Below are positions 7,210 through 15,748 of a DNA stretch of 64,000 nucleotides, piece by piece (the first letter of the stretch is position 1; each line of letters opens with the position of its first letter). Source of the DNA: Chitinophaga pinensis (GTDB lineage: Bacteria; Bacteroidota; Bacteroidia; Chitinophagales; Chitinophagaceae). The stretch spans positions 35,032-99,031 of the forward strand of contig CAMCMP010000013.1 in assembly GCA_945876095.1 (NCBI GenBank), read 5' to 3'. Position numbers and translations under genes: made by a program. The notes beneath the pieces are model-generated. The model searched no databases and was not told where the DNA came from. It saw only the letters and a program-made list of their open reading frames with translations.

Positions 7210-10074
7210 ATGATGGCGATAAATGAAGAAAATAAAATTGGTCTGTTGCTTACCCCGCAACAATTATTGAAAAATGTATCTATTCTACAAACACTTCATA
7301 TTAAAAAAACTACTACTGAAACAAGTTTTCAATTGGGGGACCTTGACAACCGTGAAATCAACGCACACTTTCCTGTAATACCCAAAGAAGCAAAGTCCTT
7401 ACTCAAGCTTTTTAGCGCAGGTGATAGCGAGGTAAGAAATTATACTATTCGATCGAAATACAAAACCGGTCGCGCTGGCATGAACTATTCCGAGTTTTAT
7501 GAAAACGCCTTACTAAGAGACCTGCATGGTCTATTTGAAAGACTGAACCCCTTTACGCCCCTTTTTAAATGGTATCATAAAATTTGGTCCGATCAATCCA
7601 ATACAAAAACTGCACCCTGTATTTTTAGCGCCTTCAAAGCGCAATTGCATTTTGAAGTTGTAAAGAAAAACAATGCGTTGATTTTAAAAAAATACATTTC
7701 ATTAAACGGGAGTAATTACAATATCGAAGAATTTAAACGCTACCAGTTTTTACTTTTCAGCGGTAATGAATATTTTATGTTGTCATTCAAAGATTATCAA
7801 ACCTTAGAATGGCTGAATGCAAATGAGCCACAACAATACCAGCACAATCCAACAGAATTGGCTCAACATATTTTAGCTAAGCTAGAAGAAGAGTATACGG
7901 TAAACCGAAATGGATTATTTCACCAAAATCGAATCAGTAGCTTACCAATAAAGCGCGTAATATTAAGTGAGATTAGTAGTTCCTTTTTAGTGCTTACTCC
8001 ACAATGGATTTATGATGGGTTTTTAATGGAAGGTCCTTTTAAAGAAACGAATGAAATTACCACTGCTGGGGAAGCTTTCTTGATTGAAAGAGATAAGTCA
8101 GAAGAACTGCAGTTTTCAAAACTTTTAGAGGGGTTGCATCCAAATTTCAAAAAACAACTCAACGGATATTTTTATCTCTCCTTTGCAGAAGCACAAAAGA
8201 AACAATGGTTTTTAAAAGCCTATCATTTTTTATTAGATCAAGATATACAAGTGGTAGGAATGGATATGCTCCAACATTTTAGATATTCACCAGACAAGGC
8301 AATTACGACTGTTAGCATTATAGAAAATGAAAACAATACGCTAACGGTTACCCTTAACCTTTCTTTCGGAAAAGAATCAGTGGTCCTAACTGAGCTGCAA
8401 AAAATTCTCTTGGCTGGTCAGAAAGCAATACTACTCAAAGATGGCAGTCTAGGTATATTGAGTGATGAATGGCTGCAACAATACAGCACCATGATCAAGC
8501 ATGGAAAAATTTCAAAAAATGATATTGTCATCGCCAAGTGGATGGCGCTTACCGAAGACAAGTCGACCGAAGATGGGCAGGTATTAAAAGGCGTTATCAA
8601 AAAAGACTGGTGGCAGCGTTGGCAGCAATGGCAACAAACTGACGCTATCACTTACTCTATTCCAACAGGTATCGCCGCTACAATGAGACCCTACCAGCAC
8701 AAGGGTTTTGAATGGATGATCTTACTGGCTGAAGCGGGCGCTGGAGCCTGTCTTGCTGATGATATGGGTTTAGGGAAAACTTTGCAAACCATCTGTTTTT
8801 TAGCTTATCAACTTGAAAAAAATCCTTCCCAAAAACAGCTAGTAATTTGTCCTTCTAGTTTGTTATACAACTGGCAACAAGAATTCACCAAATTTGCTCC
8901 ACATATTTCTACCTATGTGCATCATGGTCCGCAAAGGTCTTTTGAAAATATGGCTGGTGGTAATCACCAAATAGTAATCACCACCTATGGCACTATGCGT
9001 GCTGATATTGACAAAATGAATGCCATTCATTTTGGTATTGCAGTGATTGACGAAAGTCACAATATAAAAAATCCTTCTGCATTGATAACCCGCGCAGTAA
9101 ATCAACTTTCTGCCAATACAAGAATTGCACTCAGCGGTACTCCTGTAATGAATAATACTTTTGACCTCTATGCACAATTGAGTTTTTTACTTCCTGGTAT
9201 GTTTGGTAGCCGCGATTTTTTTAAACGTGAATATGCCGATGCCATCGACCGTGACCAAGACCCTGAAAAAATTTCTGCCTTACAGAAAATAACGGCTCCC
9301 TTTATCCTGCGAAGAACTAAGGAGCAAGTAGCTTCTGACCTTCCTGAAAAAATTGAAAGTACCCTGTGGTGTGAAATGGGCGAGGAACAAAAAATGGCCT
9401 ACGATGCTATCAAAGAAAAAGTTCGTAGTAGCATCTTCCTTGATATCAAAGTAAATGGTTTGGGTAATGGAAAGCTCAGTGTCATTAATGGCATGCTAAA
9501 ACTTAGGCAGATATGCAATGCTGGCGGACTAGTAAAAGAAGAAGATATTATTTGTACTGATTCTATCAAGACGGACATTTTAGTAGACGAACTTAAAAAT
9601 ATTATTCCTAATCACAAGGCCTTAGTCTTCTCACAATTTACAGGAATGCTTGACCTATTAGAAATTAGTTTCAATAAAAATCAGATTCCTTTTTGTAGAC
9701 TAGATGGATCCACCCCAATTGCAAAAAGACAGGAAATAGTAGATAGCTTTCAGCAGATAGATTCTATTGAAAAAGTGTTTTTAATTAGTTTAAAAGCCGG
9801 CAATGCAGGTTTGAATTTAACTGCTGCAGACTATGTATTTTTATTTGATCCTTGGTGGAACACTGCCGTTCAACAGCAGGCAATTGATCGTACTCACCGA
9901 ATTGGACAAACAAAAAATGTATTTGCTTATAAAATGATTTGCAGAGATACGATTGAAGAAAAGATCATGGTACTGCAACAAAGAAAAAAGAAATTGGCTG
10001 AAGACCTCATTGGAGAAGAGGAAGGTTTTGTAAAATCACTCACGGAAAACGATATTGAATTTTTGTTTAGTTAA
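7210..10074 (+). CDS. SNF2/RapA-type DEAD-like helicase (nucleic-acid translocase)
   Basis: About 954 residues from ATG 7210 (a second ATG is at 7213; an in-frame TTG at 7207 is unlikely). The C-terminal half is a complete SNF2 ATPase: Q-motif region MRPYQHKGFEWM, Walker A DDMGLGKTLQT near residue 517, DESH in place of DEAH near 614, SGTPVMNN, ILRRTKEQV, then the second RecA lobe with LVFSQFTGML, RLDGST and motif VI DRTHRIGQ near 895. The first 480 residues are a poorly conserved Bacteroidota-type N-terminal region without zinc-finger (SWIM) cysteines. Such proteins move along double-stranded DNA and remodel protein-DNA or RNA polymerase complexes. It stands alone with its own promoter; no methylase or nuclease partner is adjacent, so a defence role is not indicated. 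Confidence 0.92.
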   Translation: MMAINEENKIGLLLTPQQLLKNVSILQTLHIKKTTTETSFQLGDLDNREINAHFPVIPKEAKSLLKLFSAGDSEVRNYTIRSKYKTGRAGMNYSEFYENALLRDLHGLFERLNPFTPLFKWYHKIWSDQSNTKTAPCIFSAFKAQLHFEVVKKNNALILKKYISLNGSNYNIEEFKRYQFLLFSGNEYFMLSFKDYQTLEWLNANEPQQYQHNPTELAQHILAKLEEEYTVNRNGLFHQNRISSLPIKRVILSEISSSFLVLTPQWIYDGFLMEGPFKETNEITTAGEAFLIERDKSEELQFSKLLEGLHPNFKKQLNGYFYLSFAEAQKKQWFLKAYHFLLDQDIQVVGMDMLQHFRYSPDKAITTVSIIENENNTLTVTLNLSFGKESVVLTELQKILLAGQKAILLKDGSLGILSDEWLQQYSTMIKHGKISKNDIVIAKWMALTEDKSTEDGQVLKGVIKKDWWQRWQQWQQTDAITYSIPTGIAATMRPYQHKGFEWMILLAEAGAGACLADDMGLGKTLQTICFLAYQLEKNPSQKQLVICPSSLLYNWQQEFTKFAPHISTYVHHGPQRSFENMAGGNHQIVITTYGTMRADIDKMNAIHFGIAVIDESHNIKNPSALITRAVNQLSANTRIALSGTPVMNNTFDLYAQLSFLLPGMFGSRDFFKREYADAIDRDQDPEKISALQKITAPFILRRTKEQVASDLPEKIESTLWCEMGEEQKMAYDAIKEKVRSSIFLDIKVNGLGNGKLSVINGMLKLRQICNAGGLVKEEDIICTDSIKTDILVDELKNIIPNHKALVFSQFTGMLDLLEISFNKNQIPFCRLDGSTPIAKRQEIVDSFQQIDSIEKVFLISLKAGNAGLNLTAADYVFLFDPWWNTAVQQQAIDRTHRIGQTKNVFAYKMICRDTIEEKIMVLQQRKKKLAEDLIGEEEGFVKSLTENDIEFLFS

Positions 10075-10228
10075 TTCTCCTGCAAACTAAAATTTATATT
10101 ACATCATCAACTTCACTGAAATGTGTTAAGCAATCCATTTCAATCAAAACCTGTTAATGATATATTAATTTCCATACAGTTGATGGCAATTCCCTTAGCG
10201 CTGCGTAGATTTAGTAAAATTTAAATTC

Positions 10229-10873
10229 ATGCGAAATTTATTATTACTGCTTTCTTTGATTGGGGGAAATATTTCTATTGCTCAAAACAGCTCTACTTCC
10301 TCCACCATTTCGCCATTGGCAACCTATTCAAGTGAATGGAATCAACCTAAATATCGTCTTTGCAATACGGCAGCTAAGGCAAACTATATGAGCGAAAAAG
10401 AGAAAACAGTTATCTACGTATTGAATCTTGTAAGAACCTATCCTGCTTTATTTGCCAAGACTGTCATCGCGCAATATCCCTCCTTATCTGGTAATAACGA
10501 GTTAGCAAAAGATCAATTTTATTATCAATCCCTTTTAACTACGTTACAACAAATGGCTCCATTGCCTATGATGACTGACAACGAAAAATGTTATCAAAGT
10601 GCACTTTGCCATGCATTGCTTTCTGGCAAAACAGGTTATGTAGGACATAAAAGAAACAGTGAGGAATGTGAAAAGAAAAAATATTTTTATGGTGAATGTT
10701 GCGACTATGGAAGCAACGACCCTGTAGAAATTATTATCACCTTATTAATCGATAAAGACATTACCTCATTAGGGCACCGTAAAATATTATTAGGAAAATA
10801 TACCAGCGCGGGAGTTAGTATTCAACCACATACTACCTACCGTTTTAATACGGTACTGGATTTTTATTTCTAA
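10229..10873 (+). CDS. Secreted CAP-domain (SCP/PR-1-like) protein
   Basis: A 214-residue protein with an 18-residue signal peptide (MRNLLLLLSLIGGNISIAQ). The CAP fold is suggested by EKTVIYVLNLVRTYPALFAKTV (helix 1), CYQSALCHALLSGKTGYVGHK, then YGECCDYGSNDPVEIIITLL and SLGHRKILLGKYTSAGVSI, which carries the GHR motif of the family. Several cysteines could form disulphides in the periplasm or outside. The function of bacterial CAP proteins is mostly unknown. It stands between the helicase gene and the convergent rsmA gene, whose 3-prime end is 31 bp away. Confidence 0.75.
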   Translation: MRNLLLLLSLIGGNISIAQNSSTSSTISPLATYSSEWNQPKYRLCNTAAKANYMSEKEKTVIYVLNLVRTYPALFAKTVIAQYPSLSGNNELAKDQFYYQSLLTTLQQMAPLPMMTDNEKCYQSALCHALLSGKTGYVGHKRNSEECEKKKYFYGECCDYGSNDPVEIIITLLIDKDITSLGHRKILLGKYTSAGVSIQPHTTYRFNTVLDFYF

Positions 10874-10904
10874 TTTTTTGATAGACTCAAATCCTTATTG
10901 GGAA

Positions 10905-11657
10905 TTAATTCATCCTAAAAGTCATCGCAGCAAACTCTTCTACACTAAGGGTTTCAGCTCTTCTATTAAAAATTTCATCTACCAACACTTCTGGACTAAA
11001 CAAACTCTTGACTGCATTGCGCAAAGTTTTTCTCCGCTGGTTAAAGGCTGTTTTTACGAGCACTTGAAAAGCTCTATCACTTTTAACTGAAAGCGTAGAA
11101 GTTTTTCTTTTTAGTCTAATGACGCCACTCTCCACTTTTGGTGGTGGATTGAAAGATTGATTACTTACATCAAATAAATATTCTACTTCATAAAAAGCCT
11201 GTATCAATACACTCAGCACACCATATACTTTGCTACCTTCTTTAGAAGCCGCCCTCTGTGCCACCTCTTTTTGAAACATACCAATCACCACAGGTACTTT
11301 TTCTTTCCAATCCAATACCTTGAATAAAATTTGTGTAGAAATATTGTAAGGGAAATTTCCAATGACAGTAAACGGCTCTTCAAAAGGTGCTTCTATATCT
11401 AAAAAACTTTGTCCAATGATTTTTCCCTTTAATTGAGGATATGTTTTAGTCAGATAAGCAATCTTTTCATCGTCTAACTCTACCGCCTTAAAATCGGTGT
11501 CAGGAATTTTTATCAGGTGCTTGGTTAGGGCGCCGCCACCAGGACCTACCTCTAACAAATTAGTAAAAGGGTTTTGGGCCAATGCGTCAATAATTTTTTG
11601 AATGACGACTTCATCTTTGAGAAAATGCTGACCTAATGATTTTTTTATTTTAAACAT
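10905..11657 (-). CDS. rsmA: 16S rRNA (adenine1518/1519-N6)-dimethyltransferase
   Basis: The 250-residue protein dimethylates two adjacent adenines in the loop of helix 45 of 16S rRNA late in 30S assembly. Visible motifs: LGQHFLKD at 8-15, the S-adenosylmethionine loop EVGPGGGALT at 36-45, acidic VELDDEKI at 59-66, and catalytic motif IV NFPYNIS at 101-107. The C-terminal helical domain has FNQRRKTLRNAVKSL. Length is usual for the family. A -7 box only 6 nt before the ATG implies a nearly leaderless message. The pdxA gene lies upstream on the same strand, a pairing often seen in bacteria, but here 630 bp of repeats separate them. Confidence 0.97.
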   Translation of the reverse strand: MFKIKKSLGQHFLKDEVVIQKIIDALAQNPFTNLLEVGPGGGALTKHLIKIPDTDFKAVELDDEKIAYLTKTYPQLKGKIIGQSFLDIEAPFEEPFTVIGNFPYNISTQILFKVLDWKEKVPVVIGMFQKEVAQRAASKEGSKVYGVLSVLIQAFYEVEYLFDVSNQSFNPPPKVESGVIRLKRKTSTLSVKSDRAFQVLVKTAFNQRRKTLRNAVKSLFSPEVLVDEIFNRRAETLSVEEFAAMTFRMN

Positions 11658-11662
11658 GATTG

Positions 11663-11670
11663 CAAAAGTA
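11663..11670 (-). promoter_or_regulatory. -7 box of rsmA
   Basis: Minus-strand TACTTTTG matches TAnnTTTG exactly and lies 6 nt before the rsmA ATG. A TTG is found 15 nt upstream, somewhat close for a -33 element. The upstream flank is made of GAATGGT-type repeat sequence (11690-11715). Confidence 0.5.
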
Positions 11671-11689
11671 TGGAGAAGATTTGGTCAAT

Positions 11690-11790
11690 TGGCTATTGTG
11701 AATGGTCAATTGACAATATTAATTAGGGTCATTTATCCTTATTTTCATCATTGATTTCATAAGCAGCCTCTTATGGTTCGGTCCTTAATT
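11690..11790. repeat. Fragments of repeat families M and A
   Basis: At 11690-11715 lies an unpaired M-type end (TTGTGAATGGTCAATTGAC). At about 11757-11790 is a short inverted fragment of family A (AAGCAGCCTCTTATGGTTCG) that stops at the point where the core palindrome would begin. Confidence 0.55.
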
Positions 11791-11850
11791 TAAATAAAGA
11801 ACTATCAGATATTATGTATAATGATCAATGTCCTTTTTGTATTGCTTTTT

Positions 11851-12240
11851 AGTAAAATAAAGTTGGCTATACCTGTTATTTCCTTTGGAATAGTGTGCTT
11901 TTACTTTTTTGCCTTGATGCAAAAAAGTAACAAAAAAAATCAATCCGCCGCGGCGGATGAAATTTTATATGTCAGCCTAAAATCAAGGAACTCGCCGGAA
12001 AAGTGTTTTTCTTTAAAGTGCGCTCATCCGCCGCGGCGGATTGATTTTTTAACGGCTGATAGTTAAAATTTCTAGCACTTTTTATTCGAGGGCGTCAAAT
12101 AGAGGATCGACTAACTATTAATACGACACTAAAATACTGCATTACTTTAAAGGGTCTGCCTCCGCCGCGGCGGATTGATTGTTGATTGTTTAACGGCTGA
12201 TATTTTACATTTCTATCAATTCGTATTCGAGAGCTTTCAT
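11851..12240 (-). repeat. Repeat family B, copy B1, with three TCCGCCGCGGCGGA palindromes
   Basis: It carries the exact 14-mer TCCGCCGCGGCGGA at 11944-11957, 12027-12040 and 12161-12174. Around them are the family-B modules: a hairpin TTACTTTTTTGC / GCAAAAAAGTAA, the segment ATTTTTTAACGGCTGAT, and TTTATTCGAGGGCGTC. Relative to copy B3, the second palindrome takes the place of GCTCAAACAGCC inside an otherwise alignable segment. An open frame at 11821-12066 runs through these modules and is not a gene. Confidence 0.85.
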
Positions 12241-12289
12241 TTAACTATTATGTCAAACTCCCTATTTCATTGAGGTATTGGTAGGATTA

Positions 12290-13390
12290 TTATTCAGGCA
12301 CATCCGTTATTTTCTGATCTACTGCATTGGCAACAATTCCTTTGCTAATTTTTTTTAATGGATTTGATCTTTGTGCTTCATATTCATTTCTTCCATTAAT
12401 AATGTCGATGCATTTAAAAATTGCTTCTCTAAAAGAACTTTCATCAGCAATTCCTTTGCCTGCAATATCGAAAGCAACTCCATGATCGGGTGATGTGCGA
12501 ACAGCTGAAAGACCCGCCGTATAATTCACTCCTTCTCCAAAGGCAAGTGATTTAAAAGGTATCAATCCTTGATCGTGGTACATTGCTAATACAGCATCAA
12601 ATTTTTCATGACTGCCTCTTGCAAAAAAAGCATCAGCGCTGTAGGGACCAAAACAAAAAATATCTTTTTGCTTTGCATCTTTAATCGCTGGCTTAATTAT
12701 TTCCTCTTCTTCTTTTCCTATCAGTCCTTCGTCTCCTGCATGAGGATTGAGACCTAGCACAGCAATTTTTGGTTTATCAATACCGAAATCTTTTTTCAAA
12801 GAGTTATGGATGATTTGAAGTTTACTTAAAATACTCGCTCTGGTGATAAAGCCAGCCACTTCTTTAACAGGGACATGCTCAGTGAGTACCGCCACCCTCA
12901 TATTGTCCGCAACCATAAACATTGCCACATCTGACACGCCAAAAAGATTTTTGAGATAAGGCGTATGACCAGTAAAATTAAATTTCTCTGATTGAGTATT
13001 TTTTTTGTGAATTGGCGCAGTGACCAGTCCATCAATATGACCCTCTTTGAGTGCTTGAGCGGCTGTTACTAGACTTATTACGGCATATTTGCCACCATCC
13101 TCTGTTAATTCACCTGGAGTTATTGCCACCTCGTCTTCCCAGCAATTAAATAAATTGACCTGTTTGTGATTGATTCGATTGGCTTCTTTGATACTTGAAA
13201 AATTGAAGTTTATCTCTGGAAGCGCCTTGCGATAAAAATTAACTACTTTATTGCTAGCAAATAATACGGGGGTGCAAATTTCCAGCAAACGACTATCGCT
13301 GATGGTTTTAATGATAATTTCAAGGCCAATACCATTCAGGTCTCCACAAGATATGCCAATGACAGGTTTATTTCCAATTGCTAAACTCAT
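12290..13390 (-). CDS. pdxA: 4-hydroxythreonine-4-phosphate dehydrogenase
   Basis: PdxA oxidises and decarboxylates 4-phosphohydroxy-L-threonine in the DXP-dependent pathway to pyridoxal phosphate. From ATG 13390 the protein is 366 residues; an in-frame ATG at 13423 would add eleven residues unlike the family N-terminus, whereas MSLAIGNKPVIGISCGDLNG is typical. Motifs: GDLNGIGLEI near residue 15, TAPIHK, FTGHTPYLK, GLNPHAGDEGLIGKEE, GPYSADAFF, and the metal-binding YHDQGLIPFK followed by RTSPDHGVAFDIAGKG. All expected residues are present. Flanked on both sides by family B repeats, with rsmA downstream on the same strand. Confidence 0.95.
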   Translation of the reverse strand: MSLAIGNKPVIGISCGDLNGIGLEIIIKTISDSRLLEICTPVLFASNKVVNFYRKALPEINFNFSSIKEANRINHKQVNLFNCWEDEVAITPGELTEDGGKYAVISLVTAAQALKEGHIDGLVTAPIHKKNTQSEKFNFTGHTPYLKNLFGVSDVAMFMVADNMRVAVLTEHVPVKEVAGFITRASILSKLQIIHNSLKKDFGIDKPKIAVLGLNPHAGDEGLIGKEEEEIIKPAIKDAKQKDIFCFGPYSADAFFARGSHEKFDAVLAMYHDQGLIPFKSLAFGEGVNYTAGLSAVRTSPDHGVAFDIAGKGIADESSFREAIFKCIDIINGRNEYEAQRSNPLKKISKGIVANAVDQKITDVPE

Positions 13391-13479
13391 AAAGTTTTTA
13401 TGTATTGAGTGGTAAAAATACAACTTCTTGTTGTAAAGTATCGTGATTAAGGTATTGGGGAATTGACAAAACAGTTATT

Positions 13480-13655
13480 TGTCTCCCTCGAATAAAAATT
13501 GCCTTAAATTTCCTTCGAAATAGAGTCCTTTTACTTTTTTTTCTTGATAAAAAAAAGTAACAAAAAAAATCAATCCGCCGCGGCGGACTGATTTTTTAAC
13601 GGCTGATATTTAAAATTTCTAGCACTTTTTATTCGAGGGCGTCAAAAATCTATTA
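13480..13655 (-). repeat. Repeat family B, copy B2
   Basis: A shorter B copy with one TCCGCCGCGGCGGA (13574-13587), the TTTACTTTTTTTT / AAAAAAAAGTAA hairpin and the TTTATTCGAGGGCGTC end. It lies upstream of pdxA. Confidence 0.85.
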
Positions 13656-13668
13656 TGTCAAAACACTT

Positions 13669-13742
13669 GATTTATCACCAGTAATTGCAAAAGCAGCGGC
13701 GTTGCAGTAACGAAGCCAGTCGGCTGTGGAGGCGAAGAGTAT
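13669..13742 (-). repeat. Repeat family A, copy A4 (deleted)
   Basis: Begins TGATTTATCACCAGTAATTG, then jumps directly to CAAAAGCAGCGGCGTTGCAG, so the segment with the variable core is missing. The right edge reads CAGTCGGCTGTGGAGGCG. M3 follows 25 bp later. Confidence 0.75.
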
Positions 13743-13767
13743 GTAATTAAAAGATAGAACGAATAAA

Positions 13768-13897
13768 GTGAATGGCGAATAAAGTAAATGGTGAAAACTC
13801 TTAAAGCTTTTATTAACATCTAATATATATTAGAATAAATCAAAATAATTTTTTAATTACCTATTGCCCATTGACAATTCACCATTCACAATTGAAC
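13768..13897. repeat. Element M3 with inverted GAATGG-type ends
   Basis: Left end GTGAATGGCGAATAAAG with AAATGGTGAA, right end TTGCCCATTGACAATTCACC with ATTCACAATTG, about 60 AT-rich bases between. It ends 22 bp before the -7 box of the ABC transporter gene, so it forms the upstream flank of that promoter. Confidence 0.6.
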
Positions 13898-13918
13898 AAT
13901 TCTTCCAGCAATCCGTTG

Positions 13919-13926
13919 TAACTTTG
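13919..13926 (+). promoter_or_regulatory. -7 box of the ABC transporter operon
   Basis: TAACTTTG matches TAnnTTTG exactly, 16 nt before the ATG at 13943. The best TTG upstream is 24 nt away and comes from the end of repeat M3. Confidence 0.5.
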
Positions 13927-13942
13927 TCACTACAATAACTAC

Positions 13943-14872
13943 ATGTCAGCAATTATCAAGGTCAATCACCTTTCCAAACAGTTTAAAGATACCAAGGCCG
14001 TTGACGACCTTTCATTTACCGTGAATGAGGGAGATGTGTATGGTTTTTTAGGACAAAATGGTGCTGGTAAATCCACTACCATCCGTATGTTGCTTAGCTT
14101 GATAACACCTTCCGAAGGCGAAATTATTATTTTTGGAAAAAAATTACAAACCCACCGCTCAGAGATTCTTACACAAGTAGGTGCAGTTATTGAAAAACCA
14201 GATCTATACAAATATCTTTCTGCTTACGACAATCTTTCCATCTTCGCTAAAATGAGCGGTAGTAAGGTCTCCCGAGAATTACTGATGAAGCAATTGGAAA
14301 TGGTGGGATTAGCAGACAGAGCGAAAGGTAAGGTAGAAACTTTCAGCCAAGGGATGAAACAGCGTTTAGGCATTGCCGTTGCTTTGGTGCACAATCCAGC
14401 GTTGATTATTTTGGATGAGCCTACCAATGGCTTGGATCCTCAAGGTATCGCGGATATGCGAAACCTAATTCTTCGACTGAGTCGCGAGATGGGTAAAACA
14501 ATACTAATTTCCTCGCATCTGTTGAGTGAAATTGAATTAATCGCTAACCGGATGATTATTTTACACAAAGGAAAAAAGATGGTGGAGGGTAAGGTGGCAG
14601 AATTGCTAGACCCTGCGCATTCAATGATTCAACTTGAAACAACCAATGATGCAGCTGCCAAAGAAAAGCTATCACAATCCAAATGGGCGGATGCTTTACA
14701 ACAAGGAAACTCCATTAAACTATTGATGAATAAACAAACCGTTCCTCAATTAATTAGCGATTTGGTGGGCTTGGATGTATCGATATTGTCTGTTAATTCC
14801 AGCCATTCATTAGAGAATTATTTTTTATCACTTACAACTATGTCGGGCCATGTGGAACCTTTTGCAAATTGA
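13943..14872 (+). CDS. ABC transporter ATP-binding protein (CcmA/bacitracin-type exporter)
   Basis: A 309-residue ATPase. Walker A GQNGAGKST is at 37-45, the signature FSQGMKQRLGIAVALV near 133-148, Walker B LIILDEPTNGLD near 153-164 and the switch histidine in ILISSHLLSEIE. The last 100 residues are a variable regulatory tail. The gene overlaps the permease gene by 23 bp, and the two form an ABC-2 type exporter in the inner membrane. A LolA-like periplasmic protein follows in the same operon. The substrate cannot be read from sequence; CcmA-like exporters of this build often move membrane-active compounds or Na+, or take part in envelope assembly. Confidence 0.93.
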   Translation: MSAIIKVNHLSKQFKDTKAVDDLSFTVNEGDVYGFLGQNGAGKSTTIRMLLSLITPSEGEIIIFGKKLQTHRSEILTQVGAVIEKPDLYKYLSAYDNLSIFAKMSGSKVSRELLMKQLEMVGLADRAKGKVETFSQGMKQRLGIAVALVHNPALIILDEPTNGLDPQGIADMRNLILRLSREMGKTILISSHLLSEIELIANRMIILHKGKKMVEGKVAELLDPAHSMIQLETTNDAAAKEKLSQSKWADALQQGNSIKLLMNKQTVPQLISDLVGLDVSILSVNSSHSLENYFLSLTTMSGHVEPFAN

Positions 14873-15743
14873 GCTCTTTAAAATTTCAAAGCGGCCACGC
14901 ACTTACATCGCCTTTGCCGCCATCGCCGCGATTGTATTTATTTTTCAGTTTGCATTTAAGGCAGATGGACAAAGTTATATGAACCTCATGCTGCAAAGTG
15001 TAAAGGATAGCTTTGAGTTTGAAAGAACAAAAGCCATCAATGGTTATTTCATGTGTTACATTATCCTCAATACTTTGTTGGTGCAGTTACCCATACTAGT
15101 GGCATTGATAGCAGCTGATTCTATTTCAGGTGAGGCCAATATGGGAACCCTTCGACTACTCATTACAAAACCCATCAGCCGGACTCAATTGATATTGGTG
15201 AAATTTGCCGCCGCCACTATTTTTACCATTTTACTTTTAGTGTGGATGGCAATTATTTCGCTATTTTTTAGTCTCTTGATTTTTGGTGCCGATGACATGC
15301 TTATCTTTCGATCAAAGGGCGATGAATCTCAGATCTTACTCATTTCCCAAGATGATGTGATGTGGCGCTACTTGGCTGCATTTGCTTATGCCACCGTAGC
15401 ATTGACAGTGATTGCAGCGCTTTCCTTGTTCTTGTCGATTTTTGCAGACAATTCAATTGGCCCCATTATCGCAACGGTTTGTATTGTGTTGGTATGTACC
15501 ATCATCTCTAATATCAATGTGCCCATTATTGATAAAAATGTAAGACCATTTTTATTCACCTCTTACCTCGTAGGATGGAAAGGATTTTTTTATATTGCTA
15601 CCACCGAAGATGGGGTACCGATTAAAGGCAGCGTAGAAAATTGGGCAGCCATCAGAAATAGTTTATCTATTCTGTTATTGCACATTGGCGTACTGCTAGG
15701 CGCCTCCGTTTTTATTTTTAGAAAGAAAGATATTTTATCCTAA
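14850..15743 (+). CDS. ABC-2 type transporter permease
   Basis: A 297-residue membrane protein starting with ATG at 14850 inside the end of the ATPase gene. About six hydrophobic helices are visible, the first at residues 19-36 (TYIAFAAIAAIVFIFQFAF) and the last near 275-292. The family pattern DSISGEANMGTLRLLITKPISR lies after the second helix and is the usual coupling segment that contacts the ATPase. No catalytic residues are expected. The pairing with the preceding ATPase is certain from the overlap; the substrate is unknown. Confidence 0.92.
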   Translation: MWNLLQIELFKISKRPRTYIAFAAIAAIVFIFQFAFKADGQSYMNLMLQSVKDSFEFERTKAINGYFMCYIILNTLLVQLPILVALIAADSISGEANMGTLRLLITKPISRTQLILVKFAAATIFTILLLVWMAIISLFFSLLIFGADDMLIFRSKGDESQILLISQDDVMWRYLAAFAYATVALTVIAALSLFLSIFADNSIGPIIATVCIVLVCTIISNINVPIIDKNVRPFLFTSYLVGWKGFFYIATTEDGVPIKGSVENWAAIRNSLSILLLHIGVLLGASVFIFRKKDILS

Positions 15744-15748
15744 AAAAT

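Noticed and set aside
7210..10074. SNF2 helicase as part of a DISARM-like or similar defence system
   Set aside because: No methyltransferase, nuclease, phospholipase D or other defence partner is adjacent; the neighbours are a CAP protein and an ATPase on the opposite strand.
11821..12066. 81-codon open frame on the plus strand
   Set aside because: It consists of family B modules (hairpin, palindromes); the frame exists because the repeat lacks stops in this phase.
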